Origin: Acidobacteria bacterium UBA823
GTDB lineage: Bacteria; Acidobacteriota; Vicinamibacteria; Vicinamibacterales; UBA823
Length of the DNA: 56,498 bases
Assembly: GCA_002296225.1 (NCBI GenBank)
Contig: DBHR01000060.1
Location: 4,953-61,450, forward strand
Direction: 5' to 3'
Part shown: positions 24,941 through 33,054 of the stretch, piece after piece
Layout: every line of letters starts with the position of its first letter
How positions within the stretch are numbered: the stretch's first letter is position 1
Program-made: the position numbers and the translations under genes
Notes under the pieces: model-generated
What the model was told of the DNA's origin: nothing
Databases searched by the model: none
The model's input: only the letters and a program-made list of their open reading frames with translations

Positions 24941-24948
24941 CGGATGTG

Positions 24949-25251
24949 ATGATGAAAGAGAAAAAACGACTGACGATGCGCGCGCGCGCCTGTCACGTGC
25001 TGGCCGCGCTCAGTGCAGTGCTCCTCGTGGCTGACAACTCGGCGGCCTGGGCCTGTGTGGTGTGCTTCGGCACCGCCGACTCCCCTATGACGCAGGGAAT
25101 GAACATGGCGATTCTCCTCATGCTCGGGATTCTCGCCTGCGTCGCGACAGCATTCGCGATGTTCTTCGTGCGCTTGTTCAAGCTGTCGCGCGCCAGTGCG
25201 GGCCGCGACATCCGAGTATCGCGATCGGCCCGCTTGGAAGGGAGTTATTAG
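24949..25251 (+). CDS. Small exported/membrane protein with a CxxC motif, in the oxidase cluster
   Basis: 100-residue protein from ATG 24949 (or 24952). A basic N-terminus and a hydrophobic stretch resemble a signal sequence ending near AAWA; just after it lies C36-V-V-C39-F-G, then a second span (MNMAILLMLGILACVATAFAMFFVRL) and a basic tail. If the first segment is cleaved or lipid-anchored, the CxxC faces the periplasm, where it could bind copper or act in thiol exchange during CuA maturation; that is inference. The TAG stop directly abuts the coxB ATG. No family name is known to me, though similar C-x-x-C-F-G...SPMTQG proteins seem to recur near acidobacterial oxidases. Confidence 0.75.
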   Translation: MMKEKKRLTMRARACHVLAALSAVLLVADNSAAWACVVCFGTADSPMTQGMNMAILLMLGILACVATAFAMFFVRLFKLSRASAGRDIRVSRSARLEGSY

Positions 25252-25998
25252 ATGGGAGAACTGCTGGGGTTGCCGGTGCAGGCGTCGGCGCACGCCGTTG
25301 AGGTCGATCAGCTCATCGTGGTCGTGCACTGGATTATGGCCATTCTGTTCGTCGGGTGGGGTGCTTTCTTTCTCTACACGCTGTTCCGCTTTCGGCAGTC
25401 GCGTAATGCGAAGGGCGACTACGTGGGCGTGAAGAGCCACACATCGAGCTATCTTGAAATCGCGGTGGCAGTCGTTGAAGCGGTGCTGCTCATCGGTTTC
25501 GCGATCCCGGCCTGGGCGACGCGCGTGAACGAATTCCCGTCAGAGGGGGAGTCAACCGTCGTGCGCGTGGTGGCCAAACAGTTCGAGTGGCATATCCAAT
25601 ACCCGGGACCCGATGGCATGTTCGGCCGCACCACGCTCGACCTGATTACGCCGACGAACGCCATCGGGTTGGACCGTAGTGACCCGATGGCGGTCGATGA
25701 CCTCGTCACGATCAATCAACTCAATCTCCCGGTCGACAAACCGGCGCTCGTGCACCTCTCCACACAAGACGTCATCCACAGCTTCGGCATTTCGTCCATG
25801 CGGGTGAAACAGGACGCCATCCCTGGCCAGGAAATTCCCGTTTGGTTTATTCCGACCCAAACCGGTGACTTCGAAATTAACTGTTCGCAGCTGTGTGGCC
25901 TAGGGCACTATCGGATGCGTGGATTCGTGACGATTCAGACCGAGGGCGAATTCCGAGACTGGTTCCAGGAAGAAATGGCATTCCAGGGCGCGAACTAA
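25252..25998 (+). CDS. coxB: Cytochrome c oxidase subunit II (CuA subunit)
   Basis: 248-residue subunit that accepts electrons from cytochrome c. Two N-terminal spans (about 20-45 and 68-90) anchor a periplasmic cupredoxin domain. The CuA ligands are complete: H176 in VIHSFGI, then C211, C215, H219 and M222 in NCSQLCGLGHYRM. The usual CSE is CSQ here; the position binds through its backbone, so function should be kept. There is no C-terminal cytochrome c domain, so this is aa3 rather than caa3. ATG follows the upstream TAG without a gap, and the gene ends the operon. Subunit II usually comes first in such clusters, so the order is unusual. Confidence 0.96.
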   Translation: MGELLGLPVQASAHAVEVDQLIVVVHWIMAILFVGWGAFFLYTLFRFRQSRNAKGDYVGVKSHTSSYLEIAVAVVEAVLLIGFAIPAWATRVNEFPSEGESTVVRVVAKQFEWHIQYPGPDGMFGRTTLDLITPTNAIGLDRSDPMAVDDLVTINQLNLPVDKPALVHLSTQDVIHSFGISSMRVKQDAIPGQEIPVWFIPTQTGDFEINCSQLCGLGHYRMRGFVTIQTEGEFRDWFQEEMAFQGAN

Positions 25999-26035
25999 GG
26001 CCCAGGAAGTAGGAAGTCTGACCGCCGCTGGCGAC

Positions 26036-26053
26036 TCGCGGAGCAAACCGCGA
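26036..26053. other. Hairpin between convergent coxB and alanine racemase genes
   Basis: TCGCGG (26036-26041) and CCGCGA (26048-26053) form a perfect 6-bp stem with the loop AGCAAA. No T run follows on either strand, so it is not a standard terminator. It is the only structure seen in the 76-base convergent gap. Confidence 0.3.
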
Positions 26054-26074
26054 CGCTCATCCCCACCGGCCGGG

Positions 26075-27325
26075 TTAGATGACGTGTCGCGGCATTAGTG
26101 GGTTCAGGTGCATCGTCAGGTCGTAGACTGACCCGCCGAAGGCGGCCGCGAAGTCCTCCGGACGCGAACCCTCCTCCCAATCGAACACTGTCGCCTGGTC
26201 ACCGGCTTGGACCTGCGTCTCCTGGCCGAGTTCTACCATCGTGTGGCTTGCCGAAATGGCCGCGATGATCGGATAGCGCGCGCCGCCGATCGTCACCAGG
26301 CCGCCTTGCGCCGCCGCGCGCGGTAGTCCGTCACCGTGCCCAATCGGTAGGGTGGCAATCCAGACGTCGTTCTCCGCCACGTAGGCTCGGCCGTAGCCGG
26401 CGGTCTCCCCGCGCCGGAGCTGCTTGACGTAGGCAACACGGCCGCGCAGTGCCACGGCGGGTCGGAGGTCGAGGACGCCCATTTCGTAAAACTTGGGCTC
26501 AGGGTAGATCCCGTAGATCGCCATCCCGACCCGGACCATGTCGAGAAACGCCTCCGGATGCTCGAACAGTGCGTAACTGGACGCGGCGTGCAAGCGGCCG
26601 ACGTCAAGCCCTTCGCCCCGTAACGTGGTGCCGACCTCCTGGAGACGTTGAACCTGCAGCGGGTCAAGCTCCGGGTCCTCAGACAGCGTCGTCTGGAGTC
26701 CTTGGACCTGCACCGCTGGTCGACCGGCCAGATCGCGGATCAGTACCGCAGCGTCGCGGACCGGCACGCCGACGCGGCCCATGCCGGTATCCAGGCAGAT
26801 GTGAATCGAGATCGTCTTACCCAGCTTCGCAGCAACCCGGTCGAGCATATCGCCGATCGGCGTGTATACCATCGGCGTGATGTCGCGCGAGACTGCTTCC
26901 TCGAGATCTGACTCACCGAACGGCCCCATCAGCAACACGGGCTTCCGCACGCCTCCCTCCCGCAGCGCCACCGCTTCGTTCAGCTTTACAACCGCCAGCC
27001 CAGAGACCACTTCAAGTGCTTCCAACGTCCGGCCGGCATTGACGACACCGAGCCCGTAGCCGTCGTTCTTGATGACTGCCATGATCGGTCGGCCGCCGAC
27101 TCGTTCACTGATCGCGCCAATGTTGTGCCGAAGATTCGCGGCGTGTACTTCGACCCACGGGTCGAACGACGAGTGCACGACGCCGTCGCGCTCCACTGGT
27201 GCCTGTGGTACCTGCGCGCACGCGTCGAACGACAACAGCGCAGGGGTGGCCGCCATGGACGCGAGGAATGTCCGGCGTCCGGCCCTGCACGGCTTCATCA
27301 GCTTCGGAAGCTTAGTCGGGGTCAT
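26075..27325 (-). CDS. Alanine racemase-fold PLP enzyme with a Tat signal (exported racemase)
   Basis: 416-residue PLP enzyme of the alanine racemase family. Lysine K86 in AVIKNDGYGLG is the PLP base, Y311 in AGYGRAY the second base, and HICLDTGMGRVGV and VRVGMAIYGIYP are family motifs. Unlike housekeeping Alr, it carries a twin-arginine leader (GRRTFLASM at residues 17-25, hydrophobic run, ACA-Q cleavage site), so it should be folded with PLP and exported to the periplasm. Exported members of this fold include broad-spectrum racemases making non-canonical D-amino acids. The active-site lysine context (KNDGYG instead of KADAYG) also differs from typical Alr. ATG 27325 has a weak ribosome site; M10 is a possible alternative. 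Confidence 0.85.
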   Translation of the reverse strand: MTPTKLPKLMKPCRAGRRTFLASMAATPALLSFDACAQVPQAPVERDGVVHSSFDPWVEVHAANLRHNIGAISERVGGRPIMAVIKNDGYGLGVVNAGRTLEALEVVSGLAVVKLNEAVALREGGVRKPVLLMGPFGESDLEEAVSRDITPMVYTPIGDMLDRVAAKLGKTISIHICLDTGMGRVGVPVRDAAVLIRDLAGRPAVQVQGLQTTLSEDPELDPLQVQRLQEVGTTLRGEGLDVGRLHAASSYALFEHPEAFLDMVRVGMAIYGIYPEPKFYEMGVLDLRPAVALRGRVAYVKQLRRGETAGYGRAYVAENDVWIATLPIGHGDGLPRAAAQGGLVTIGGARYPIIAAISASHTMVELGQETQVQAGDQATVFDWEEGSRPEDFAAAFGGSVYDLTMHLNPLMPRHVI

Positions 27326-27401
27326 GGGTGTTATCTCGTTTCATGTTTTGGTTGGTTGATCAGCACAGTGAAATCTCCGCAATTGTAACGGAGTCCCGAC
27401 C

Positions 27402-27423
27402 AAAAACCCCGCACGAGCGTGCG
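27402..27423 (-). terminator. Weak Rho-independent terminator candidate
   Basis: On the minus strand CGCAC-GCTC-GTGCG (27423-27410) is followed by GGG and five T residues (27406-27402). It lies 22 bases past the stop of the YjbR-like gene and ahead of the racemase gene, so it would separate the two. The stem is short. Confidence 0.35.
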
Positions 27424-27445
27424 CCAGAACGCCTTTTCACCACAG

Positions 27446-27868
27446 CTAGCTCAGGACTGCTGACTCGATGCGCAGGGCGTAGCTCTGGTCCCCCAACTCG
27501 CGGATCCGCTCCAGCGGCGTCTCCGGCCGAATGGCCACAGTGATCCAACCGGTGCGGGCAAGGCGAGTGAAGCTGTGCGGCCGCACATGGGGCATGCGAA
27601 GCGCCTTGTCCGCCTCAAACTCGGTCAGCTTCATCTCAAGCAGAATCACGCGCGGCCGCCGAGAGAGGGCAAAGACGACGCGGTCGCCGTACCGGTAGGA
27701 GAGTCCGCGCCGCAATGGTTTTTCGCGAATACCAGGAAAATCACTCAGCAATTCCTGCAACTGCTCGAATCGCGCGGTGAGCAACGCTTGATAGGGCGTC
27801 GCCGTCTGTCGTGGCCGCCAGGTCCGTCCTCCCATCAATTCGCCAATCCGGCCTAGGGGGCATGGCAC
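27446..27868 (-). CDS. MmcQ/YjbR-like protein
   Basis: 140-residue cytosolic protein if it starts at GTG 27868, 129 if at ATG 27835; neither start has a convincing ribosome site. The C-terminal half resembles the MmcQ/YjbR double-wing fold: a substrate-side run ADKALRMPHVRPHSFTRLARTGWITVAI with the P-H-V-R-P and GW-(I/V)-T-V pattern, followed by PLERIRELGDQSYALR, which matches the usual C-terminal helix ending in SY. The N-terminal half is less typical. Function of the family is uncertain; DNA binding has been proposed. Confidence 0.55.
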   Translation of the reverse strand: MPCPLGRIGELMGGRTWRPRQTATPYQALLTARFEQLQELLSDFPGIREKPLRRGLSYRYGDRVVFALSRRPRVILLEMKLTEFEADKALRMPHVRPHSFTRLARTGWITVAIRPETPLERIRELGDQSYALRIESAVLS

Positions 27869-27919
27869 CCGTCTAGTGCCCCCCCAGACGGTCCGCGCGC
27901 CCAGACGCTTCGTGGAGCG

Positions 27920-30400
27920 TCAGAGTTCCAACGAGCGTAGGCGCAGCGAGTTGGAGATCACCGAGAGTGAGCTGAGTGTCATAGCCGCACTGGCCCACAT
28001 CGGGCTAATAAGGAGACTAGTAAGCGGGTACAGGACGCCGGCGGCTACCGGCACACCCACGGCATTGTAGACGAATGCCAAGAACAAGTTCTGGCGAATA
28101 TTCCTGAGTGTTCCCCGGCTGAGGCGACGCGCGCGCACAATCGCCCGTAGGTCGCCTCTGACGAGCGTGATACCAGCCGACTCCATCGCCACGTCGGTGC
28201 CAGTGCCCATCGCGATGCCGACCGTCGCCTTGGCGAGCGCCGGGCCGTCGTTGATGCCGTCGCCGGCCATCGCGACAACGCGGCCGCGCGACTCCAACTC
28301 GGCGACGATCTCCCGTTTCTGGGCTGGCAGGACACCGGCCCTGACCTCCTCGATGCCTAATGTCGTCGCGACTGTCTGCGCTGTCGCCTCGTTGTCGCCG
28401 GTCACCATCACAATCCGCAGGCCGTCACGGCGCAGCAATTCGAGCGCCTCTGCCGTTGATGGCTTGATCGGATCGACAACGCCCAGAAGCCCCATGGCGC
28501 AACCATCGACGGCCAAGAACATCACCGTCTGCCCGTCACGCCGGAGCGTGTCGGCACGAGAGGACAACGGGCCGATATTGACCGCGTGTACGTCTAGTAG
28601 TTCGCGCGTCCCGAGAACGGCCGGTCGGCCGTCGATTGATCCGGTCACCCCGCGTCCGGGATCGGCTTGAAAACCGGTTACCGGGGGTAGCGACAAGCCG
28701 TCCTCACGCGCACGCGCCACAACCGCTGATGCCAGCGGATGCTCGCTGGCCTGCTCCAGGGCGGCCGCAAGCCGAACAACTTCGGTCTCCGTAGAACCGC
28801 TCACCGTGTGTACGGCCACAACGCGCGGCCGCCCTTCGGTTAGTGTACCGGTCTTATCCACCACAAGCGTGTCGACGCGTTCTAGCGCCTCAAGGGCTTC
28901 CGCATTCTTGATGAGCACTCCGGCTCTTGCGCCTCGCCCGGTTCCCACCATGATTGCCATCGGCGTGGCCAAACCCAGCGCGCACGGACAGGCAATGATG
29001 AGCACGGCCACCGCACTGACTAGCCCCAGCGCGAAGCGAGGCTCAGGACCCCAGAAACTCCATCCGATGAACGCTGCAATCGACACCACCACGACGCTCG
29101 GCACAAAATAGCCAGCCAAGCGGTCCGCGAGCCGCTGAATCGGCGCACGGCTGCGCTGGGCTTCGCTCACCATCCGCACTATCTGCGCCAGCAGTGTGTC
29201 ACTACCAACCCGCTCGGCACGCATCGTAAGGGCACCGGTGCCATTGATCGTGGCGCCAATCAGTGCAGCGTTGGCCGACTTTTCGACGGGAACCGACTCG
29301 CCGGTGACCATCGACTCGTCCACGGCGCTCGTCCCATTGACGACAAGGCCGTCGACCGGAATTTTTTCGCCTGGGCGAATCCGCAGCAGGTCACCAACCT
29401 GCACCAGCGGAAGCGGCACGTCTTGCTCGTTATCATCACGGATCACGCGTGCGGTCTTCGGCACCAAGCCGAGCAACGCACGGATCGCAGCCCCCGTCCG
29501 GCTGCGCGCCCGCGCCTCGAGCATCTGTCCTAACAAGACCAGCACGGTAATGACGACCGCCGTGTCAAAATACGGCTCGACGCCGACGTCGGTATGGAAT
29601 CCGGCGGGGAACCACCCCGGCGCCACAGTCGCCGCCACACTGTAGAGATAAGCCGACCCAACACCGAGTCCGATCAGCGTGAACATATTCGGGCTGGCGT
29701 TCGCGATCGACCTCCACGCCCGCTCGTAGAACGGCCAGCCAGCCCAGAGCACAACGGGCGAGGCAAACGCCATCTGCAGCCAGTGGCCTGTCCCGCGGCT
29801 GACGACGCGCAGCACGTCCGCACCGAACGCCATCTCACCCATCGCGAGCAGGAACACCGGTAATCCGAGCACCACGCCAACCCAAAATCTCCTCGTCATA
29901 TCGATGAGCTCAGGGTTTGGGGGCCCCTCGGCCGAGGTGACCAACGGCTCAAGCGCCATGCCGCACCGCGGGCAAGGACCGGGCTGGCCTTCGCGTATCT
30001 CGGGATCCATTGGGCAGATGTAGGTGGCCCCGGGGCCGGCCAGCACCTCAGGACGTTCGCTGGCCAACTTCAGGTACCGGTCCGGATCAGCGAGAAACTT
30101 ATCGCGACAGTGGCCGCCGCAGAACCCGTAGGTGAGGCCGCCAACCTCGGCAGTGTGGGGCGTCGTTGCCAAGTCGACCGCCATCTGGCAAACCGGATCA
30201 GTCGCCAGAGTCAATTTGGGACCCGTATCGAACGACACAGGCATCGGCTCACGCGGGGTCAAATACGCCGCCGGGTCACGCCCGAAGGCATCCCGGCAGC
30301 CTATGCCGCAGAACACGTAGGTCGTGCCTTCGTGATCGTGCCTGAAGCCTGCTGTGTCTGCTTCGACTGACATACCACAAACGGGATCTCGTTCGGTCAT
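27920..30400 (-). CDS. P1B-type copper-transporting ATPase with YHS-YHS-HMBD N-terminus
   Basis: 826-residue heavy-metal pump. The N-terminus has no HMA domain; instead there are two YHS-type cysteine domains (DPVCGM..., FCGIGC at about 5-47; DPVCQM..., FCGGHC at about 68-110) and a heavy-metal-binding domain (YICPMDPEIREGQPGPCPRCGM, about 127-148). The core has TGES (367-370), the membrane CPC metal site at 471-473, phosphorylation D515 in DKTGTLTEG, an EHPLA nucleotide-site HP motif and GDGINDGPALA. CPC with this core indicates Cu(I)/Ag(I) export or delivery, possibly to the nearby oxidase. ATG 30400; transcribed away from glycerate kinase. Confidence 0.92.
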   Translation of the reverse strand: MTERDPVCGMSVEADTAGFRHDHEGTTYVFCGIGCRDAFGRDPAAYLTPREPMPVSFDTGPKLTLATDPVCQMAVDLATTPHTAEVGGLTYGFCGGHCRDKFLADPDRYLKLASERPEVLAGPGATYICPMDPEIREGQPGPCPRCGMALEPLVTSAEGPPNPELIDMTRRFWVGVVLGLPVFLLAMGEMAFGADVLRVVSRGTGHWLQMAFASPVVLWAGWPFYERAWRSIANASPNMFTLIGLGVGSAYLYSVAATVAPGWFPAGFHTDVGVEPYFDTAVVITVLVLLGQMLEARARSRTGAAIRALLGLVPKTARVIRDDNEQDVPLPLVQVGDLLRIRPGEKIPVDGLVVNGTSAVDESMVTGESVPVEKSANAALIGATINGTGALTMRAERVGSDTLLAQIVRMVSEAQRSRAPIQRLADRLAGYFVPSVVVVSIAAFIGWSFWGPEPRFALGLVSAVAVLIIACPCALGLATPMAIMVGTGRGARAGVLIKNAEALEALERVDTLVVDKTGTLTEGRPRVVAVHTVSGSTETEVVRLAAALEQASEHPLASAVVARAREDGLSLPPVTGFQADPGRGVTGSIDGRPAVLGTRELLDVHAVNIGPLSSRADTLRRDGQTVMFLAVDGCAMGLLGVVDPIKPSTAEALELLRRDGLRIVMVTGDNEATAQTVATTLGIEEVRAGVLPAQKREIVAELESRGRVVAMAGDGINDGPALAKATVGIAMGTGTDVAMESAGITLVRGDLRAIVRARRLSRGTLRNIRQNLFLAFVYNAVGVPVAAGVLYPLTSLLISPMWASAAMTLSSLSVISNSLRLRSLEL

Positions 30401-30521
30401 GGCCAGACCTCACCCACCGGATTTATCATACTCCGCAGCCACGTGCTCCTGTGCGGTTTCCCACACTCTTTCTTACCGATGCACCTGACCGTCGAGATGT
30501 GTACGATACAGGTGGGAAAGA

Positions 30522-31820
30522 ATGAAAGCAGTGCTCCGCCGTCTGTTCGCGCGTAGCCTAGCCCGACTGGACCTCAATGAGGTGCTGCGTCGGCGGCTTA
30601 GGGTCACGCGGTCGATCCTGACCGTGGACGACGACGCGATCGATCTCCGTCGGATCGGGCGCATTGTCATCGTCGCGATCGGTAAGGCGGCTGTGCCAAT
30701 GACCGCGTCGGTTGCGAAGATTCTTGGGCCGCAAGTGTTTGACGGGATCGTTATTGGAACCGAGGCACCCGCAACGCCGGTGCCGGGGTGTGTGTACTAC
30801 ATCGGGGGGCATCCACTGCCCAATGCGCGCAGCTTCGACGCCGCCTCCGCCGTGATAGACCGCCTCCGACGGGTAGAGCCAAGTGATCTAGTCATCTATC
30901 TACTCTCAGGTGGAGGCTCGGCGCTTTTCGAGCAGCCGATTGACGGCCTTACGTTGGAGGATGTCGAAGCGTTGTATGAGCTACTGGTGACCAGTGGACC
31001 GGCAATTGCTGACATCAACGTCATCCGGAAGCACTTGTCGCGCGTCAAGGGTGGCCGGTTGGCCGCGATGGCCGGCCAAGCGCGGCAGCTGACTCTTTAC
31101 GTCTCGGACGTGCCCGGTGACGACCCCTCCCTGATCGCATCTGGCCCAACCGTGCCCGACCCCTCAACGGTCGCCGACTGCCGGGCGGCCATCGACGGTG
31201 CTCGGTTATTTGATCGGATGCCGCGCGCGGTCCGGCGACTCTTCGCCGAAAGTCAGGTTCCCGAGACGCCGAAACCTGGATCGCCAGGTTTTGCGATGAG
31301 CCAAGCATACCGGCTGCTAGGATCAGCCGAAGCGGTCGAAACGATGGCGAGCGAAGCGCGGCTACTCGATTGGAACGTGACGATCGATCCTGCCGTGCGT
31401 GACGACTGGCCGCTCGAGCGCACTGTCGAGCATTTGCTCGCCGCCCTTGACCGCGCTCGCCAAACCCATCCCCAACACTTGGTGGCCATCGTCAACGGCG
31501 GCGAGTTTTCCTGCCCGGTTACCAACCCTGGACTTGGGGGCCGGAATCAAGCCTTCGTTTTGGCCTGCGTGTCGAGGATTGCCGGCCGCTCAGTGGGAGT
31601 GCTGAGTGCTGGCACCGACGGAATCGACGGCTCATCCCAGGCCGCCGGTGCCGTCGCCGACGGTGACACGCTCGCCCGCGCCGAACGCGTGGGACTCGAC
31701 CCAGCCGACCACCTCCGTCGCGCTGACGCGTACCGTTTTTTCGACCCACTCGGCGACGCGATCACGACGGGCCCGACCGGCCACAATGTCCGGGATCTTC
31801 GGCTGCTTGTCGCCTGGTAG
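30522..31820 (+). CDS. Glycerate 2-kinase (MOFRL/DUF4147 family)
   Basis: 432-residue enzyme that phosphorylates D-glycerate to 2-phosphoglycerate, feeding serine, glyoxylate or sugar-acid breakdown into lower glycolysis. Family features: VAIGKAAVPM near residue 50, YLLSGGGSALFEQP, NVIRKHLSRVKGGRLA, SDVPGDDPSLIASGPTVPD, and the C-terminal MOFRL region NPGLGGRNQAFVLA...GTDGIDGSSQAAGAVADGDT ending TGPTGHNVRDLRLLV. ATG 30522 follows GGTGGGAAAG. It is divergent from the copper ATPase and ends 24 bases from the convergent zinc-ribbon gene. Confidence 0.93.
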   Translation: MKAVLRRLFARSLARLDLNEVLRRRLRVTRSILTVDDDAIDLRRIGRIVIVAIGKAAVPMTASVAKILGPQVFDGIVIGTEAPATPVPGCVYYIGGHPLPNARSFDAASAVIDRLRRVEPSDLVIYLLSGGGSALFEQPIDGLTLEDVEALYELLVTSGPAIADINVIRKHLSRVKGGRLAAMAGQARQLTLYVSDVPGDDPSLIASGPTVPDPSTVADCRAAIDGARLFDRMPRAVRRLFAESQVPETPKPGSPGFAMSQAYRLLGSAEAVETMASEARLLDWNVTIDPAVRDDWPLERTVEHLLAALDRARQTHPQHLVAIVNGGEFSCPVTNPGLGGRNQAFVLACVSRIAGRSVGVLSAGTDGIDGSSQAAGAVADGDTLARAERVGLDPADHLRRADAYRFFDPLGDAITTGPTGHNVRDLRLLVAW

Positions 31821-31844
31821 GACGAGCGCTTCGCATCAGGGTGT

Positions 31845-32279
31845 TTACTTGAACAGGTCGTCGAAGGCTTGCTTGGCGTTCGAGGGACCGCGCTGGGAAT
31901 GGGTCTGGCGTTCTACCGTCACTCGGGGTTCGTAATAGGTGCAGTCGTTCCGACCGTCCTTTGGCGTAACACGAGTGGTGATCGATTGCGAACATTCGAA
32001 GCGGCTACCAGGGTCGAACCAGGTGCATTGCACGCAACTGTGCAACACCGACCCGCACTGCGAGCAAGTCGAATCGTCCGTGAACGGGGAATCGAGCAGT
32101 AGTCCGCATCGCGCGCAACGGATGACCTCGTGAAAACTCGGCATGTTAGGGGATTTGGGTCTGAGCGGAGGCTGACCGCGCGGTTCCCCGGACTTCGTTC
32201 TCGGCCCTCGGCGGTCCGATCGCGCCGGTGGCGACCCGTCATCCTGGTAACCTCGCTGCCGGTATTTTCGGTCACTCAT
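31845..32279 (-). CDS. Small eight-cysteine zinc-ribbon protein, unknown function
   Basis: 144-residue protein. Residues 1-48 are very basic and polar (Arg, Ser, Pro, Gly), probably disordered. The rest has eight cysteines in two CxxC-based sets: C55/C58 (IRCARCG) with C72/C75 (TCSQCG), and C82/C85 (SCVQC) with C96 and C113 (FECSQ, NDCTYYEPR). The block CVQCTWFDPGSRFECSQ with a later RNDC resembles a small protein often seen in Acidobacteriota genomes, without assigned function. ATG 32279 is chosen because GAGG lies 6 bases upstream; earlier in-frame starts lack one. Nucleic-acid binding is possible but unproven. Confidence 0.75.
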   Translation of the reverse strand: MSDRKYRQRGYQDDGSPPARSDRRGPRTKSGEPRGQPPLRPKSPNMPSFHEVIRCARCGLLLDSPFTDDSTCSQCGSVLHSCVQCTWFDPGSRFECSQSITTRVTPKDGRNDCTYYEPRVTVERQTHSQRGPSNAKQAFDDLFK

Positions 32280-32487
32280 CGTCGACCTCATATTGCCACT
32301 ATCGCGGGTGAAGCCGTAGCATGCGTAGCGTGTCCGGGTTCTGAGTTTTCTCACCGCGCACGATCGTTTTAATTTGACACAATTCCAGTGAAAAATCGTT
32401 AAGAACTTCGTAAGTCAAACTAGCTCAGTAAGATCGTCATGCGCTGACAACACACGACCCATTTCGCCGCCAGCCAGTTAAGCTACA

Positions 32488-32829
32488 ATGGCGCCCTCCA
32501 GCCAGACAGACTTTATGAGCACCGAGCCGGCTCGTTTCGAGGGACTGTTGCATCGGGTCCGGGTTGATTACCTGGAAACACCTAGCCTACGGTTGACGCT
32601 CGCGCAGGCACAGCGTCTGTGGGACCTCGACCGGAACGCCTGCGCGGTCGTTCTGAACGCGCTCATCGACGAACATTTTCTTCGCTGCGCCACCAATGGC
32701 CAATATTTTCGGGCCGAGCCAAGCCGGGTCATCTTCCAGTTTCGGTCGCGTGATTCCACTTGCCAGCATGTGGCGCACCTAGCTCTCTGGTCGCACTTTG
32801 AGAACCACGGAGAGCTCCGCAGCGGCTAG
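32488..32829 (+). CDS. Small winged-helix-like protein, unknown function
   Basis: 113-residue protein. The central part (residues about 25-72: DYLETPSLRLTLAQAQRLW, ACAVVLNALIDEHFLR) reads as helix-turn-helix-wing, similar to short acidobacterial proteins with the pattern LRLT-x-x-QA-x-R-L-x-x-L. The tail contains DSTCQHVAHLALW. ATG 32488 is used; ATG 32515 (residue 10) is an alternative, and neither has a clear ribosome site. It is divergent from the zinc-ribbon gene. A regulatory role is only a guess from the fold. Confidence 0.6.
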   Translation: MAPSSQTDFMSTEPARFEGLLHRVRVDYLETPSLRLTLAQAQRLWDLDRNACAVVLNALIDEHFLRCATNGQYFRAEPSRVIFQFRSRDSTCQHVAHLALWSHFENHGELRSG

Positions 32830-32987
32830 CGGCGACAGCAAGACGAGTAATTCTTATTCGACAACCGCAAATCAACCGTATGCGAAATGTCACACTCTTG
32901 CCTTAAGTCTCTAGTCCAGCTTCCCTTTGAGGCTCTTTGTGGTGCTAGAAACTAAGCGAGAAGCCTAGCCCGCCTTAAAATCGGCAT

Positions 32988-33015
32988 TTGAGGCAGGTCA
33001 AACTCAGCGTATGAT
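32988..33015 (+). promoter_or_regulatory. Possible promoter of the UPF0182 gene
   Basis: TTGAGG (32988-32993) and TATGAT (33010-33015) are spaced by 16 bases, matching consensus at four and five positions. Transcription would begin near 33022, 33 bases before the ATG at 33055. Confidence 0.4.
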
Positions 33016-33054
33016 GAGACAACTCGTTATAGCGCCCATGGGGGCCGAGGACTC

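Noticed and set aside
30401..30521. CueR-type operator between copper ATPase and glycerate kinase
   Set aside because: A TATGAT-like -10 exists on the minus strand (30430-30425) but neither a -35 nor a CueR-type dyad accompanies it.
32374..32403. TTGACA at 32374 as the -35 of a promoter for the gene at 32488
   Set aside because: At 16-18 bases spacing the downstream hexamer (CGTTAA or neighbours) matches the -10 consensus at only two positions.
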